Shown: positions 63,974-64,000 of the stretch, one piece after another
Layout: every line of letters starts with the position of its first letter
How positions within the stretch are numbered: the first letter of the stretch is position 1
Assembly: GCA_026400835.1 (NCBI GenBank)
Contig: JAPLOA010000080.1
Coordinates: forward strand, 124,001-188,000
Direction of reading: 5' to 3'
DNA: 64,000 bases
From: Planctomycetales bacterium
GTDB taxonomy: Bacteria > Planctomycetota > Planctomycetia > Planctomycetales > Planctomycetaceae
Translations under genes and position numbers: made by a program
The notes under the pieces: generated by a model
What the model saw: the letters and a program-made list of their open reading frames with translations, nothing else
Told to the model about the DNA's origin: nothing
The model's database searches: none

Positions 63974-64000
63974 TGTCGGATGCTCAGCTCGGGATCCGAC

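Noticed and set aside
1-64000. Search for tRNA, rRNA, CRISPR arrays, insertion sequences and prophage genes
   Set aside because: No T-loop/anticodon pattern, regularly spaced repeats, transposase motif or phage structural gene was recognised by eye in any intergenic stretch; a tRNAscan or Infernal search could still find something missed.

Overview
The window looks like a chromosomal segment of a planctomycete (phylum Planctomycetota, Planctomycetales-like). The evidence is the gene content. There is a large secreted cytochrome protein of the PSCyt1/DUF1549/DUF1553 type, a sorbosone-dehydrogenase/multihaem cytochrome fusion, and a giant surface protein carrying the LExR-MLA N-terminal export motif typical of this phylum. 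There are also secreted ThuA, Gfo/Idh/MocA, SGNH-hydrolase, ceramidase-like and formylglycine-generating-enzyme-like proteins. GC content is moderate, genes lie on both strands in short operons, and many are preceded by GGAG-type ribosome binding sites. No rRNA, tRNA, CRISPR array, transposase or prophage gene was recognised.

Layout. Positions 1-15300 hold an enolase-superfamily epimerase, a PQQ-type beta-propeller protein, and two tiny lysine-rich proteins on the minus strand; one of these appears to start at ATC. Next come a ceramidase-like/DgkA pair, a large GSDH-cytochrome protein and an HtrA protease. A plus-strand run of three secreted proteins follows (FG-GAP/alpha-beta hydrolase, isochorismatase-like, spherulin-4-like) behind a perfect inverted repeat. 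Positions 15300-25400 hold an Fe-S assembly pair (Mrp then a SufE-SufS fusion), TerC, an HDOD protein, an M42 peptidase, a TPR protein and a REC/HD-GYP regulator. Positions 25500-38650 hold the PSCyt protein, PPK2, a metallophosphoesterase, NnrE, a c-haem sensor kinase facing a degenerate flavoprotein, and an HDOD-GGDEF protein. Positions 38800-46200 hold a TlpA-type lipoprotein, a class III aminotransferase with a ClpP-like protein, ThuA, ATP-PEP carboxykinase and YacG.

Positions 46326-53678 encode one 2450-residue secreted subtilase. Its Calx-beta-like repeats 2 and 3 are each interrupted at the same loop by another whole domain: a beta-propeller in one and a P-domain in the other. Downstream are RsmE, a GGQ release-factor-like protein with an HTH-like tail, an RraA-like protein, a peroxiredoxin, a Gfo/Idh oxidoreductase and an SGNH hydrolase. 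The window ends with a phosphodiesterase, a PilB/GspE-like protein whose ATPase motifs are destroyed, and an FGE-like protein.

The strongest unusual signals are the nested domains of the giant protein, the GspE/PilB pseudo-ATPase, the ATC-initiated microprotein, the ClpP-like protein lacking its catalytic Asp, the GGQ-HTH protein, the c-haem histidine kinase beside a degenerate dehydrogenase, and the Mrp protein without its CxxC. All assignments come from reading motifs by eye; no database search was possible.
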